A stretch of 64,000 nucleotides of DNA from Moringa oleifera (taxonomy: Eukaryota > Streptophyta > Magnoliopsida > Brassicales > Moringaceae): the NCBI GenBank assembly GCA_021397835.1, contig JAJFZO010000575.1:3105001-3169000 (forward strand). The letters run 5' to 3'. Positions 36,901 to 49,800 of the stretch are shown here, piece by piece. Both the position numbers and the translations under genes were made by a program. The number at the start of each line of letters is the position of its first letter. Position 1 is the stretch's first letter. The notes beneath the pieces were generated by a model that saw only the letters and a program-made list of their open reading frames with translations, had not been told where the DNA came from and did no database searches.

Positions 36901-39750
36901 GCTCTTTGGGAAAGACCCAAGTGATTTTCCTGCTATTTTGCGGAGACAGGTATTTCACATGATTGTTTGAATGCACATCCACTTTGATATTTTTTCCTAG
37001 AGATGGTCTAATCTTGCAATAAATGTTAAATTTGCAGATTCTTGACTGGTTATCTCACAGTCCTACTGATATTGAAAGCTATATAAGGCCTGGCTGTATT
37101 GTATTAACGATATATATTCGTTTAGACAAGTCCAGGTGGGATGAGGTATGGTGCCATGGAAGATCCCAAAGATCTGAATGTATTCCTCATTTTAGGAGGT
37201 TCCATTAGTAATGTTTCTGTCACTATTGCTCTGTACAGCTCTGCTTTGATCTGGGCTCCAGTTTGAGAAACTTTCTTGATGCTTCCAATGACTCATTTTG
37301 GAGAACAGGATGGGTCTATACAAGGGTGCAAAATAATGTGGCTTTTGTTTATAATGGTTAACTCTCTTTCTCTTCACCTTGAATGAGTGTGTATATAATT
37401 CTCCAATTGGCATTACAGCAGTAGAAACACTTTTGATTTGCTATATTGTGCTGCAGGTCAGGTTGTCTTAGACACACCCTTACCTCTAAAAAGCCATAAA
37501 AATTGCAGAATCTCAAGCATCAGGCCAATTGCTGTATCTGTCTCTGAAAGAGTTCAATTTGTAGTCAAGGGCTTCAACCTTTATCAGTCAACCACGAGGT
37601 AATATTGAGCTACCAACCAGATTAACATTTTGATCATTATCCTTATACTATAGAACCTCAACAAGGAGAAGATATCTTTTTTTCTTCTTCTTTTTGATTT
37701 TTTTTCCACTTCATTTGCTTTTTTCTGAAACTATTAGGTTTGATGCACTCTTGCTAAGTCTCTGATTAAAAAATAAAAAAATAAAAAATGCACTCTTGCT
37801 AAGTCATACCATCTCATGAATTAGGTTGCTCTGCGCTCTAGAAGGAAAATACCTGGTTCAGGAAGCTTCTTATGATTTGATGGATGGTACTGATGCGTCC
37901 GGTGAACATGATGAGCTCCATTACCTGAGCTTCCCGTGTGCTATGCCAAATGTTTCCGGTCGAGGATTTATTGAGGTAATTTTGACATGCCTTATTTTCT
38001 CATCATATCCTTCTGTCACATTTTTCACCTGCAAACTCGCTGGAATTTAACACATGATAACCTGAATTTTGACCTTATAACTAATGGGATGTCCTTTATC
38101 AGAAACACCTCAGTCATTATGGTTTCACATTGTTTCACTCAACATGTGCAATTAAATTTCACCTGAAGGCTTGCAACTTGGCAAATTTTGATCTCATGCC
38201 CATAAAAGTTTGGCACTTAATACTGGTGTAAAGTATGAATTTGGTCCTAGAGTGGCTAGCTCTGGGAGCAATATTTGCTCATGGATGTTTATGAAGTTTA
38301 AGATGTCATAGTTTGAATTTTTTCATGCAATTTTTTTTATTTTTTATAATTTATAATTTTAATTAATTAATTAATTAATATTATTATTTTTTTTGCGGGC
38401 ACAGGAACATTTGATCAACCTTGGATGAATACCTCTTTCCCACAGGCACATGTTTTCACATCTCTAATAAGCAAGTTCTGTTCATGTAATTTTTGTAGGT
38501 TGAAGACCATGGTCTCAGCAGCAGTTTCTTTCCATTTATAGTTGCAGAGGAAGAAGTGTGTTCTGAAATCTGTATGCTAGAAGGTGAAATTGATGTTGTT
38601 GAAGCTACTGATGACATTCATGAGAAAGCTGAGCAATTTAAAGCCAAGAACCAAGCCCTTGACTTTGTACATGAAATGGGTTGGCTTCTTCACAGTACTC
38701 AAGTAAAATTTAGGCTGGGTCAATCAGATCCCAACCCAAATCTGTTCCCCTTCGAACGATTCAAATGGCTCATGGAATTCTCTATGGACCATGATTGGTG
38801 TGCTGTAGTGAAGAAGCTCCTCGACATTCTCTTCAATGGAACTGTTGACTTGGGGATGCATACTACTTCTGAGCTTGCATTGTTGGATATGGGTCTCCTC
38901 CATAGAGCTGTAGGGCGAAACTGTAGGCCCATGGTGGAACTACTCATAACATACATTCCTGATAAAGAGTTGGATAAACCAGGACCCAGGCAGAAGCAGA
39001 ACAAGGGTGTGGTCTCAAGTGACTTCATCTTTAAACCAAATGTTGTTGGGCCAGCTGGGTTGACACCTCTTCATGTAGCAGCTTGTCGAGATAACTCTAA
39101 GAACGTGTTGGATGCCTTAACAGATGATCCTGCAATGGTATCTCCTTGTCTCTTAGCATTTGTGATATGTTATCTCAAGTTGTAGGGAGACATGGAATTG
39201 GGCTTGTAGAAAAAAAAAAAAAAAAAAGCTTCTGATCTTTCTTTTACAATCATTCTTAAGTTCTTGTGCCTAAGCATGGCTGTGCCTTCTTCAGGTGGGA
39301 ATTGAGGCATGGAAGGCTGCTCAGGACGATACTGGTATGACACCTTATGATTATGCCTGTCTCTGTGGCCACTATACGTACATTCACTTAGTCCAGAAGA
39401 AAATCAACAAGAAATCAGAAAGTGGGCATGTGGTGCTCGACATCCTTAATGCACAGGCAGACCCCAGTTCTGATCAGAAACTGTCAGACAGGCTTAAATC
39501 AGAGAAGAATTCCAGCTTGCATAACGAGAAGATTGAAACAAGAGCCTCACAGAGGCACTGCAAGGTTTGTGAACGGAAGCTAGCCTACGGAAACTCCAGA
39601 ACATCACTAGTATACAGGCCAGCTATGTTGTCAATGGTGGCCATTGCTGCAGTCTGCGTGTGTGTGGCTCTGCTTTTCAAAAGCTCACCTGAAGTTCTTT
39701 ATGTGTTCCAGCCATTCAGGTGGGAGCTGCTGGAGTATGGCTCTAGCTAA
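33982..39750 (+). CDS. SPL12: Squamosa promoter-binding-like transcription factor, large SPL1/SPL12 type
   Basis: A plant-specific SBP-box transcription factor; the domain binds GTAC-core DNA. Ten exons: 33982-34562, 34819-35000, 35989-36629, 36875-36949, 37038-37145, 37239-37356, 37457-37598, 37825-37975, 38499-39137 and 39295-39750. They sum to 3093 nt, giving 1030 residues. The N-terminus keeps the subgroup motif [16 protein letters not shown] (about 26-41). The SBP domain spans about 146-222 with the two zinc sites (CQVEDC, H-R-R-H-K-V-C, CQQC) and a basic nuclear signal [16 protein letters not shown]. As in the family, an intron splits the domain right after CQQCSR. The middle contains the large conserved SPL1/12 region. 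Ankyrin-like repeats ([24 protein letters not shown]) follow, then a C-terminal hydrophobic helix at about 990-1007. SPL1 and SPL12 are hard to separate; the symbol is a best guess. I see no miR156 site in the exons, as expected for this clade. Confidence 0.93.
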
Positions 39751-40834
39751 GGTAATTTCATATTTTATATTAGGATTGATTTAGGTATCACAAAAATGTA
39801 TACAGTATGAGTTTATATATTTATATATATATAGCAAAAATGTTATCTAGATAGATGGACCCACTAAATCAGCCCAAGTGAGTGTATCTGGCTGATGATC
39901 ATGCATATAAGGAGCCTGGATTACTCCACTGTTTCTTCCTTGCAGCTGTAAATTCTGGGATTGTTAGCAATCTTTGATGATGGAAACTGATCAGATTGCC
40001 CAACCGAAGCATCGGGTGGAACATATTTAGATTTTGAGGAACAGTTGAAGTCTAATTTTTCTTGATGTTTGATTTTTGTTTTATGGATATAAATATGTTG
40101 TTATTTGATCTATCTTATAGATATTGTGTTTTTAAGTATTTATAATTTGTAAAAATTAATTTCTATTGAATTTATTTATTATTATTAAAATAAGGTATAA
40201 TAAAAAAATAAAAATAAAAATCAGTGAAAAAATATTTTTTGAAAATTGAAATGTGGTTTTTTGCTTTGATAAGTTTTATCCTGTCATATTTTTATGATCA
40301 GAAAATAAATTTGGTTTGATTTATTTATTTTTTAATAAACTACTTTTTTTAAGAAAAAAAGTTGTAGTTGTAGCACTTCTAATGTCAATTTGTGGTAATT
40401 AAAAAGTGAAATTAAGGATTAATTATATTAATTATTGTTTTAAATTAAAATTTATTTAAATATATATTTTTATTAAATTTAAATTTTTCTTAATATTAAT
40501 AGTTTTATATAAATATTTATTAAAAATAAAAAATTATCTATTTATTTTAAGAATATTTAATGAAATATTAAAAATTAATTATATAAATAAAAACATAAAT
40601 AAATATTTTACATTAAAAATATAATAAAAATATATTTTTTAAAATAATTTTTAATTTAAGATTGTGAGCATAATATATGTTTTTTAATTAATTATATATT
40701 TTTATTTTATAATTTGCTGTTTTAACTTTGTGAAGAAAATCTAGTTCTCTTTCTATTTTGTGGCGCATCAGATCTTCAGCTCATCATCTTTAAGAGTCTG
40801 CTTCCCACTGAAGAGCCGAGCGTGTTGGGAAGTG
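39751..40834. other. Intergenic region: SPL 3' UTR, AT-rich block, PPR promoter
   Basis: The first 300 bases or so are the probable SPL 3' UTR. From 40080 to 40740 the sequence is almost purely A/T. The short stretch from 40740 to the ATG is the likely PPR 5' leader. An open frame extends upstream of the chosen ATG to 40760 but has no ATG of its own. Nothing else is seen. Confidence 0.5.
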
Positions 40835-42722
40835 ATGGAAATGGCATCCGTTTCTCTATCCTTCTCTTCTTCTTTGGTTCCCTCTTCTATCTCTCACAAC
40901 AGGACCAAGAGGACTGCCAGCACCACCAGCACTACGACGAAAACCTTAAGTCCATATCCTAAAACTTGTAGGTTTGTTCGATGCGCATTGGCCGTTTCTG
41001 CTCCATCTTCTGCTACCACCAGAAAGAGGCACTGGAAGGAAGGTGAATACCCTGGAATGTCTGAGACCTTCATGCCTGGAACTTCAAGGAGAACGCCCAT
41101 CAAGAACGTGAAGAAGAAGCTGGATCGCAAGGGCAAAGCCAAGGCCTGGGCCAACACCGTCACTGAAGCCTTGTCTGACTGCATCTTGAAGAAGCAGTGG
41201 CTTGAAGCCCTTCACGTCAGCCTCTTTTCTCTGCAAAATTCTCCATTTCTTTATCTTCTAAACACTCATTCTGATCCAAATTTAAAAATGATTGTATAGA
41301 TGACCCGTCAATTTTGTTGTTCGGTGCGCACTGAAAGTCAATTCTTCTGTAAATTTACTTGCAAAGCATGGTTTTTTAAGAGGCATTTGTGTTTCTAATG
41401 AAAATATACAACTGGGTGTTTCTATATGTACCCTCATTGAGCTATAATTCAACAACTAATACTCGGTCAGGATTTTCTTATCCACTAACATTAGCTGTAA
41501 TGCAAATACTTCCCTGAACTTCTCTGCTAAACTAAACATGATGTCTGTTCTAATATAATTGGCAGTTGGGTACTGTTGATTCTGTGATGTAATGACTGCA
41601 ACTATGAAATTTCAGGTTTTTGAGATGCTGAGAGAGCAACCTTTTTATCAACCAAAGGAAGGGACTTATGTAAAGCTTCTTGTTCTTCTCGGAAAATCAG
41701 GGCAACCCAACCGTGCTCGTCAGCTTTTTGATGAAATGATTGAAGAAGGATTAGAGCCCACCGCTGAACTGTACACTGCTTTACTTGCAGCTTATTGTAG
41801 AAATAATCTAATTGATGAAGCTTTTGCAACTCTCAATCACATGAAGACTCTTCCTCAGTGCCAACCTGATGTTTTCACCTATAGCACTTTAATTAAAGCT
41901 TGTGTTGATGTCTCCAGGTTCGACTTAGTTGAGTCTGTGTATAAAGAAATGGATGAACGATCAATAACTCCAAACACTGTGACCCAAAACATAGTATTGA
42001 GAGGATATGGTAAGGTTGGGAAGTTTGACCAGATGGAGAAAGTGTTATCAGGGATGTTGGAGAGCAAGATGTGTAAACCTGACGTGTGGACAATGAATAC
42101 TATCATTAGTGTGTTTGGTAGTATTGGTCAGCTAGATATGATGGAGAGATGGTATGAGAAATTCCGGAACTTTGGGATTGAACCAGAAACACGAACCTTC
42201 AATATTTTGATTGGTGCTTATGGGAGGAAAAAAATGTATGATAAAATGTCATCTGTGATGGAGTACATGCGGAAGCTTCAATACCCATGGACAACATCAA
42301 CTTACAACAACGTGATTGAGGCTTTTGCTGAAGCAGGGGATGCCAAACACATGGAGTACACATTTGATCAGATGCGTGCTGAGGGTATGAAAGCTGACAC
42401 CAAGACATTTTGCTGCCTCATAGATGGATATGCAAACGCCAACCTATTCCACAAGGTTATTAGCAGCGTTCGGTTGGCTGCAAAGCTTGAGATACCTGAG
42501 AATACATCATTCTATAATGCAGTTATATCTGCATGTGCAAAGGCAGATGATTTGATGGAGATGGAGAGAGTCTATAAACATATGAAAGACAAGCACTGTC
42601 AACCAGATTCCAGAACCTTCGCTATCATGGTGGAGGCATATGGAAAGGAAAGTATGCATGACAGAATCTATGACTTGGAGCAGGAGAAACAGAGGTTTTT
42701 AAATGGTTCTAAAAATAGCTAG
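40835..42722 (+). CDS. EMB2750: Chloroplast pentatricopeptide repeat protein, At3g06430 (EMB2750/PPR2) type
   Basis: A P-class PPR protein predicted to bind organellar RNA; the Arabidopsis counterpart is chloroplast-targeted and essential for embryo development. Two exons, 40835-41215 and 41616-42722, sum to 1488 nt, giving 495 residues. The start MEMASVSLSFSSS gives a serine-rich, arginine-containing, acid-poor transit peptide; a second ATG two codons on is equally possible. The conserved pre-repeat block RTPIKNVKKKLDRKGKAKAW is present. After the intron come about ten tandem PPR units, for example TYVKLLVLLGKSGQPNRARQLFDEM, each about 35 residues, ending about 20 residues before the TAG. 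There is no E or DYW domain, so an editing role is unlikely. The intron position between EALH and VFEML falls at the start of the repeat array. Confidence 0.92.
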
Positions 42723-44350
42723 GCAATGGTAATAAACTCACTGAGAGTGGAAAAGTATTTCCTGAAGTTTGTGTCCTAACAGCTTGAAGCCTAGACCTGA
42801 ATCAGTGTGGGCACTGTATATGTCAATTCTCTCAAAAAAGAAAAATGGAAAACACTGGGTTCTGTCAACTTAGTTGCTGACTGATCACATAATCTAGCTT
42901 CTGCTTTGCAAAGTGCAAAACTGTACTTGCTGGCCTCCCGACATACATGTCTCTGAGCAATGGTAATGTTCTGATGGAAGCTGTATGAGGAAAGGTTTGA
43001 GAACATAGGGATTGCTACCTCTTTATATCATGGAGACTTTCAAACTACACTAGTATTTCATCTTCTGTTAATTTTTCTCTCCTCATTGTGGTGTTGTGTA
43101 AATGATTGTCATAGTAGCAGATTATGCAATAGATGATACCCCCATTTTGCATTTGAACCATACTTGCTTGTTCAATGTGTACAGTGTACATTCCTCTAGA
43201 TTTAAATAGCCAAAGTTGGAGGAAGAAATATCTGAATTTGGTTAGTTAATCCAACTAAGTCTTAAACATAAGGGCGTCTGCCAAATTTGTTCATCAAGCA
43301 CCAGTAACTTTGGCAGTTGAAGTGCTGCTACAAGCTGACTTAATGTCTCTGGTTGCTTGGTCCATATTGGCTTTGGTTAGCCACCCTTCTTCATGCAAAA
43401 GAAATTGCACCAAATAACTGTATTTATGAGATGAAAAATGTGCTGCCAATTCTTGAAATTGGTATTCTCTTCACATCTATAGTAAATCTGTAATCATGTT
43501 TTTTATATAGTTTCCTTCACTAAACTTCAAGCACAATATTGGACTGCTTGTTATTTGTTCTGTCCAATCAGCATGTAAGGGTATTTTGGTCCATGAAAAA
43601 CAAACTATTCTCATATTTCCTTTAACATATGCAGCATTTTCCATCATCTAAACCTTGTAGGTTTGCTATTATAGTTAAAATCAGATGGTCAAGATCATGC
43701 CATGGCCATAATATTGACTCTAGGACTTGATATGATGGGTCTCTACGAGTTTTCGGTATCAAATTCTGAAATTAGTCCCAGGAACAATCTCTTGTAAGGA
43801 CTATAGACTCCTGCATTAAGATTGCGAATCACATATCCTTATTCTTTTTTCAAACAAAGAAGCTGTTGAGATGCCATTACCACTGTGCCCTGAAGATGTA
43901 AATGAAGCTCCATTATAATGTTCTATTCGGAGTCAATGATCTATCCTTAGATATACTTGAATCTTTTTTTATAGCGTAAACTGAATGAACTATGCTGTTT
44001 TGGATCTCTTTTCACATGTTCTCAGCTAAATTATGTCTTGTACCTCATGGTTCTTTGTCATTTTGTTTATTTATGGCTTGCTGTTGCAACAAGTAATATG
44101 ATAACGTTATCACCAACTTCACTAAAAATACCATCATTGGACGCTGCTTGTTAACTCCCCAGTACTTGTTGCATAATGTCTGACACGTAGCATTACCTCA
44201 GCTATCCTCTTTGTGTCTCTAAGCTTAGAACTTTGCAGGTTGGATTCTTTATTTTAGTATACTGACATCTTTAAATACACACATAACCATCTCCATGTTA
44301 TATTTTTGCTTGTCTCTGGTAAGTTTGTGAAGCTGATGAGTTGATATACA
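42723..44350. other. Intergenic region between the PPR gene and the ABCG relic
   Basis: PPR 3' UTR followed by moderately AT-rich sequence. No coding remnant, repeat or RNA gene is recognised. The part next to 44351 may be the former promoter and leader of the broken transporter. Confidence 0.5.
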
Positions 44351-46638
44351 ATTGCTCAACTGGCTGGAGCTGATGAGGTAGAGGCTGTAAGAATTGAGTT
44401 AACAGAGACTGGAAGAAGCATTAGATCCTCATCCTGAAGTCATTTGTCAAGCCTTCGTAGTGTTTCAAGTGTGGATTCAAATGCTGGTGATGATGAGTAT
44501 GAGTTGCAGTGGGCTGCTGTTCAGAAACTACATACTTTTGAACGGATTACTATTGCTTTGTTTGATGAGCAAGATGGCGCAACAGGAAATGAAAATGTCA
44601 AAGGAAAATCGGTTTTTGATATTACCAAGATCAGAGCTTATGGGTGGCATATGTTCATAGGGAGGCTCATCAAAAACATTGTCTAAGGTGTAAAAGCTGG
44701 CCACTGTGGAAGTAAGATTCAAGAATTTATGTGTTGAAGCAGACTGCAAGGTTGTTCAAGGAAAGCCTCTTCCCACCCTTTGGAACGCCACTAAGAGCAT
44801 GTTATTTGTTAGTATCTGTGCAACATAATAGTAACGTCTCTGTCTTACTCTTTTCTTGATCCCCCTGAACTTTGAAATTTTGTATCTTACAAACATTTCT
44901 TATTGTGACAGAATCATCAATTTGTTAGGCTTAACACAAGCAGCCAGGATAGGCATCATAAAAGATGTCTGTGGTATTATCAAGCCTGGAAGGTAGACTC
45001 TTCAAATACTCAAACTTTTGATGGTTTGATAAGTTCTTAGTCATCAGATTGGGTACCTTCGGGTGCTTACTCTCATCACTTCTGACTATCTAAACCTGTA
45101 AAGAAAATGTTGATCGTTAGATATCCTTGTTCCTGAGGCTCTGTCAATTTTACTGGGAATAATTTAACATAAAGTCCATAATCTGTGATCACTTTCCTTG
45201 CAGGATGACTTTGTTGCTTAGCCCTCCAGGTGCGGCAAAACCACATTGATGTTGGCACTATCTGGGAAAGTCAGCCAATCTTTAAAGGTTTGAGATAGCA
45301 AAAATAACTTGCCATTCTTCATGGAATTTCAGCCAAGGGATAGTTTTAGCAAATTTTGCAACTTATTTTGTTGGGTACTCAGAAATTTATAAGACTTGCT
45401 TTGGCTTTTTATTGTCAAATTAGTCCTGTCGTGGTTATAGATCATATTGATAATTTGTGAGGAGCAGTAATGATATAATGTTACATTTTGTGTTTTAGAC
45501 ACCAATCCTTTTTCACTGTTCGTTTTCCTATTATATATATTGCTTTTTGTTCCTTTAAATGTTGGAGGGCTAGTTCATTACAATGGTTACAGACTTGAAG
45601 AATTTGTTCCTTAGAAAACCTCAGCTTATATAAGTCAACATGATCTGCATATTCCAGGGATGACAGTGAGAGAAACACTGGAATTTTCTGCATTTGTCTG
45701 GGAGAAGGAAGCCGTGCTAGTAGGGACCAAGACAGATGTGTGATTTGGATGTGAATTTGAAATCAATTTCTCAGCTTGGCAAACAAATTTTCTGTGTTTG
45801 CTTTAAAGAAATCATGATGGAAGTCAGCAAAGGGAGAAGCAGGCAGGGACACTCCCAGTTGACGTAGATACATACATGAAGGTATCCACTTAGCTCGCCA
45901 TGTAGAAGAGGTTTCTGAAGATGCTGCTATATTCAGTTCTTAGAAAGGGACAGCTTGAACAGACAGCTTTTCTAGTTTTTTTCTCATGCGTTTAGATTCT
46001 CTAATTCTTTGTGGGAACCAGAGGAAGCCTGCACATGATGCTTTTATTTACTCAATGTATATGACACCAAACGTTCTAGTAGCTGCAATTCTAGCCTCAT
46101 CGTTGTACACAATGCTGAATTTATTCTCCGGGTCCATCATACCAAAACCTGTTAGCTTCTGGTTTGTCATGAGTCCCCTAGTAATATGACAAGTCGTTTT
46201 AATTTTTCAGAAATTGGCTTCAGAAATACATCCTAGGAAAGGGCATATCTAGATAGATGATTTGATCCATTAGGTTCATCTGTTTCTACTTTCTGCAAAT
46301 GGAACTGGAGTGTTTTGAAAGTAATTGAATTACACCAGAACCTAACTGGATATTTGGTAATCTTGCCTTTCTTGCAGCATATACCAAAGTGATGGGTTTG
46401 GTTATACTATCTATGCCCCACATCTTGGACACTAAATGGTATGTTCATGTGCTGTGATATCAAGAAGGATGTACTGGCTTTTGGAGAAGTAAACACAGTT
46501 AGAGCTTTCTTAGAGGATTACTACGGTTTTCACTACAATTTATCAGGTGTTGTTGCAGTTTTTCTTATCATCTTCCCTGTTGCCTTCGCTTCCCTTTTTG
46601 CATTCTTCACAGGAAGAATGAACTTCCAGAGGATGTAG
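44351..46638 (+). pseudogene. Broken PDR-type ABCG transporter with internal deletion
   Basis: Fragments align in order with the intact ABCG gene on the other strand. The ATG position reads ATT at 44351, followed by AQLAGADEVE typical of this subgroup. An in-frame TGA lies at 44435-44437. The exon 1 part (44444-44683, YELQWAAVQKLHTFER) ends at a TAA. The exon 2 part (44694-44810, [13 protein letters not shown]) follows in another frame. The exon 3 part (about 44930-44993) ends IIKDVCGIIKPGR. In the exon 4 part (45203-45284) the first Walker A glycine is serine and one base is missing at the GCGKT step (about 45230), causing a frameshift. Exon 5/6 parts are at about 45650-45710 and 45810-45880 ([19 protein letters not shown]). 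The relic then jumps to the last two exons (about 46075-46150 and 46379-46638, ending NFQRM and TAG). Everything homologous to exons 7-22 is gone. Introns remain between the pieces, so it arose by DNA duplication and decay, not by retrocopying. Confidence 0.88.
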
Positions 46639-46866
46639 ATTTCAAGTTGATGTACCAGAATAGCTGTATTTTACATTTGATTTTATGAATCAGATGAACA
46701 ATTTTCAGGTATCGATCTTGTTCTGAATTGCTAATAAATGATCAACTGTGGTGATTGAGCCTCCCACTTAAGGTAGAAGAAATGAAGCTTCTGCCAATCT
46801 AGTTTATTTCCACAGGAATTGTTGAAAATGGCATATCTTTGGAATAGATAATACATATGATGTCTT

Positions 46867-49800
46867 TTACCGTTTCTGGAAATTCAATTTCCCTATGAAA
46901 TAGGCAAAAAGGGCAGCAAAAGTAGCAGGGAAAGCAATGAGAACAACAGCCACAAAGCCTAAATGATCTCGCTGAAAACCATAATAATCTTGTAGAAATG
47001 ATCGAACTGTCTTGAGCTCTCCGAACACGACTACCTCTTTCTCTATATCTCCATACTGGGAAGTCAAGAGGGCATTTAAAGTCCAAGACATAGGGCAAAT
47101 CCAATAGCACCAAATCCACCACTTGGGAATTTTCTGCATATAAGATCACAAAGTTCATCATCTTTTGCTTGTGTGAGTGCTATTTCACATTCTACTATTA
47201 TGTGGTGCATGAGGCCACCTAAATTTATTCAGCTGAGAAATTAAGACTTACTGGTCCTGGCATAAGGAAGCCCGAGAAAAGGTTCAATACAGTATAGACT
47301 GCAGTTGCCCATATTGAAGCTACTTCTAGGTTTGAGCTGAAGGAAACAATCAGCATTCCCAGGTATACAAAGTACAGAAACGTGCAGAATGTTGCATAGA
47401 AGTACCAGAAGACCTTGTAAGCGGACCAATAGTATCCTATCATTGGATATGTAATGGTCACAAATAGAATCGTCTGCAGTAGTATATAAGGTATTTCAAT
47501 GGTCACCTGCAACATTCAAATGTTTGTTCATAAGATCAAGTAACTTCTGATATGATGTGTTCGATGATATTATGCATGATTGTAGTAAAGTTGGACCTGT
47601 GCGAATGAATAAGCCCATGGAGAGTACATTCCAGCAAATCTTTCCCGGTACAAGACAGTGCGCTCCATTGCCACATAAGGAAGGACTGTTGAACAATTGT
47701 TTATGCCCAAGAACAAGGCAGCCACATACATCAATCCAAGTATATTAATCAAATCCTGCTCCTTGTTGCTGCATAAAAAGGTAAAAGAATCTTATGAATT
47801 ATGTAGGCTTTGAGAAATCAAATAATGCCCCAATAACCAAACTTTGAGAACCTTTTCTGCCGTTTGGAGATGAAGTGTTTCTGTTAAACTCCTAGAAATA
47901 TTTATGGCCACGACTTACAAAGCAGTGCTAGTTCAAAATGCCAGTGGTTCTGTTCTGTGTTCAGATGTTAAGTTTGCTCACATGAGAATACTTACAGATC
48001 TTGTGCTTTCTGCCAAAACACTGCCCCGAACAACACTGCTGCAGCAATCATAAAGAGGAAGCGTGCAAGGTTGTATTCGGGAGATCTCCAGTAGGATAAA
48101 TGTTGTTTCCATAGGCATGCCACGAATTGCACCCAGCTACTTTGCGGGAAAGGAGTTCGAAAAAGCAAATCTCTGGAACCCGGCTCTGGTTCACTTAACC
48201 GTCTCACCAATTGTATGGTGTCCCTATGAATGACAAAATGATATAACATTTACAGTTAGTTCAATTTTGCTTGTCTAGTGAGTTCTAATAAACTATATGA
48301 CAATTACTCACTGATAGAGCGGTGACTCCTTGTATATGTCTGAAAAGTCTAAACCAAGTTCTGCCTCCAGTGATGGAGAAGTAACTTCTAACATCCATGT
48401 TGCTGGATTATAATTATCTTTGATTTTTGGCACACCAGAAATACCCTGTCAGGTAATCGAAATGTTGAAATTATGAGAAGTTACAGCTGCCAACTACTAC
48501 AGGTAATTGCATATTGATTACATGAAGACCAACACTATGTAATCTTCTTCTCTTTTTCTTGTTTTTTACCTTTTCAAAGCTGTTATAAATGTATTTTTAT
48601 TATCACCTCAGTGGTTATGCTTGTACTAATGAGATTTCGCACGCTTTACAGATGCAGTGATCATGGATACCCTTAAAGAAATTTGCATAGAAGTGCAATG
48701 CTGGTCTTGAGAGCGTACCTCAAAGTATTCAATAAGTTTGCTTGAGTTATGACCAAGCATCCCAGAATATATAATCTGCCCTCCTCTTTTCAGCAGGATT
48801 AACTGCATGAATACGAGTTCTCTGTCATAAGGTATAATCTACAAGGAATGTTCAGATAGTGATTGGAAAACTAGGAAAACCAGAACAATAGATAATGTAC
48901 TCTTAGGAACTTAACGATGACACCAAAGGCAGAACTAAAGGAATCAATATGTTTCCTCAGTTGGATAATAAGTTAAAAAATATGAATGCACCCACTAAGA
49001 GGATATGCAGCTTAACAGATTAGAAGTAAGGCTAAAGGCTTGAATCAATATGTGAAAAAAGGAATTGAAAAAATCTTTCTGGTTGGGAAACATCCAAAAG
49101 ACCTGTTAGTGCATAAACCTTAGAATTTGTTCTTCGATGCTGCCATATCTTGTGAAAGAAGGCAGTAGTAGTCATCTTACCTCATCAAAAGCCTCAAATA
49201 AATCAATGCATGGTTGGTGGATGGTGCACACTGTTGTCCTTCCTGTGGCAACGACATTCTTCACTGCACGCATGACAATTGCAGCTGCTCTGGCATCCAA
49301 ACCTGATGTGGGTTCATCCATAAAAATTATTGATGGATTGGAGACAAGCTCTACTGCAAGTGTTAGCCTCTTACGTTGCTGAGTGGATAGGCCATTCTGA
49401 CCAGGTATGCCAACTAATGAATCTTTTATATCATCAAGTTCAATAGTTGCAATGACATCTTCTACAAATCTCTGCACAATAGATTCACATAATTAAACTG
49501 TTCCTCAGTCCACTATGTTGTTAGATCAAGACATTACTTGGGATGTTATATGCTAATATGTATTATGGTGTTACAGCACTTGTAATATTCTTACACAGAC
49601 TATCATACCTTTTTTGTATCAGGATCAATCTCTGGAGGTAATAGCAACCAAGCCGAGTAGATCACTGATTCTTCTACTGTAATCTGTGGGGAATGTATAT
49701 CAAACTGCTCACAGTAACCTGATATTCTGGCAAATGTCTTCTGGACTTTTGGATACCCTCCAATTCTTATGTCTCCTTCAATGATACCACCAGTTTTCCT

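Noticed and set aside
44351..46638. A functional short half-size ABC transporter gene on the plus strand
   Set aside because: Lost start codon, stop codons, frame changes and a broken Walker A rule out a working transporter.
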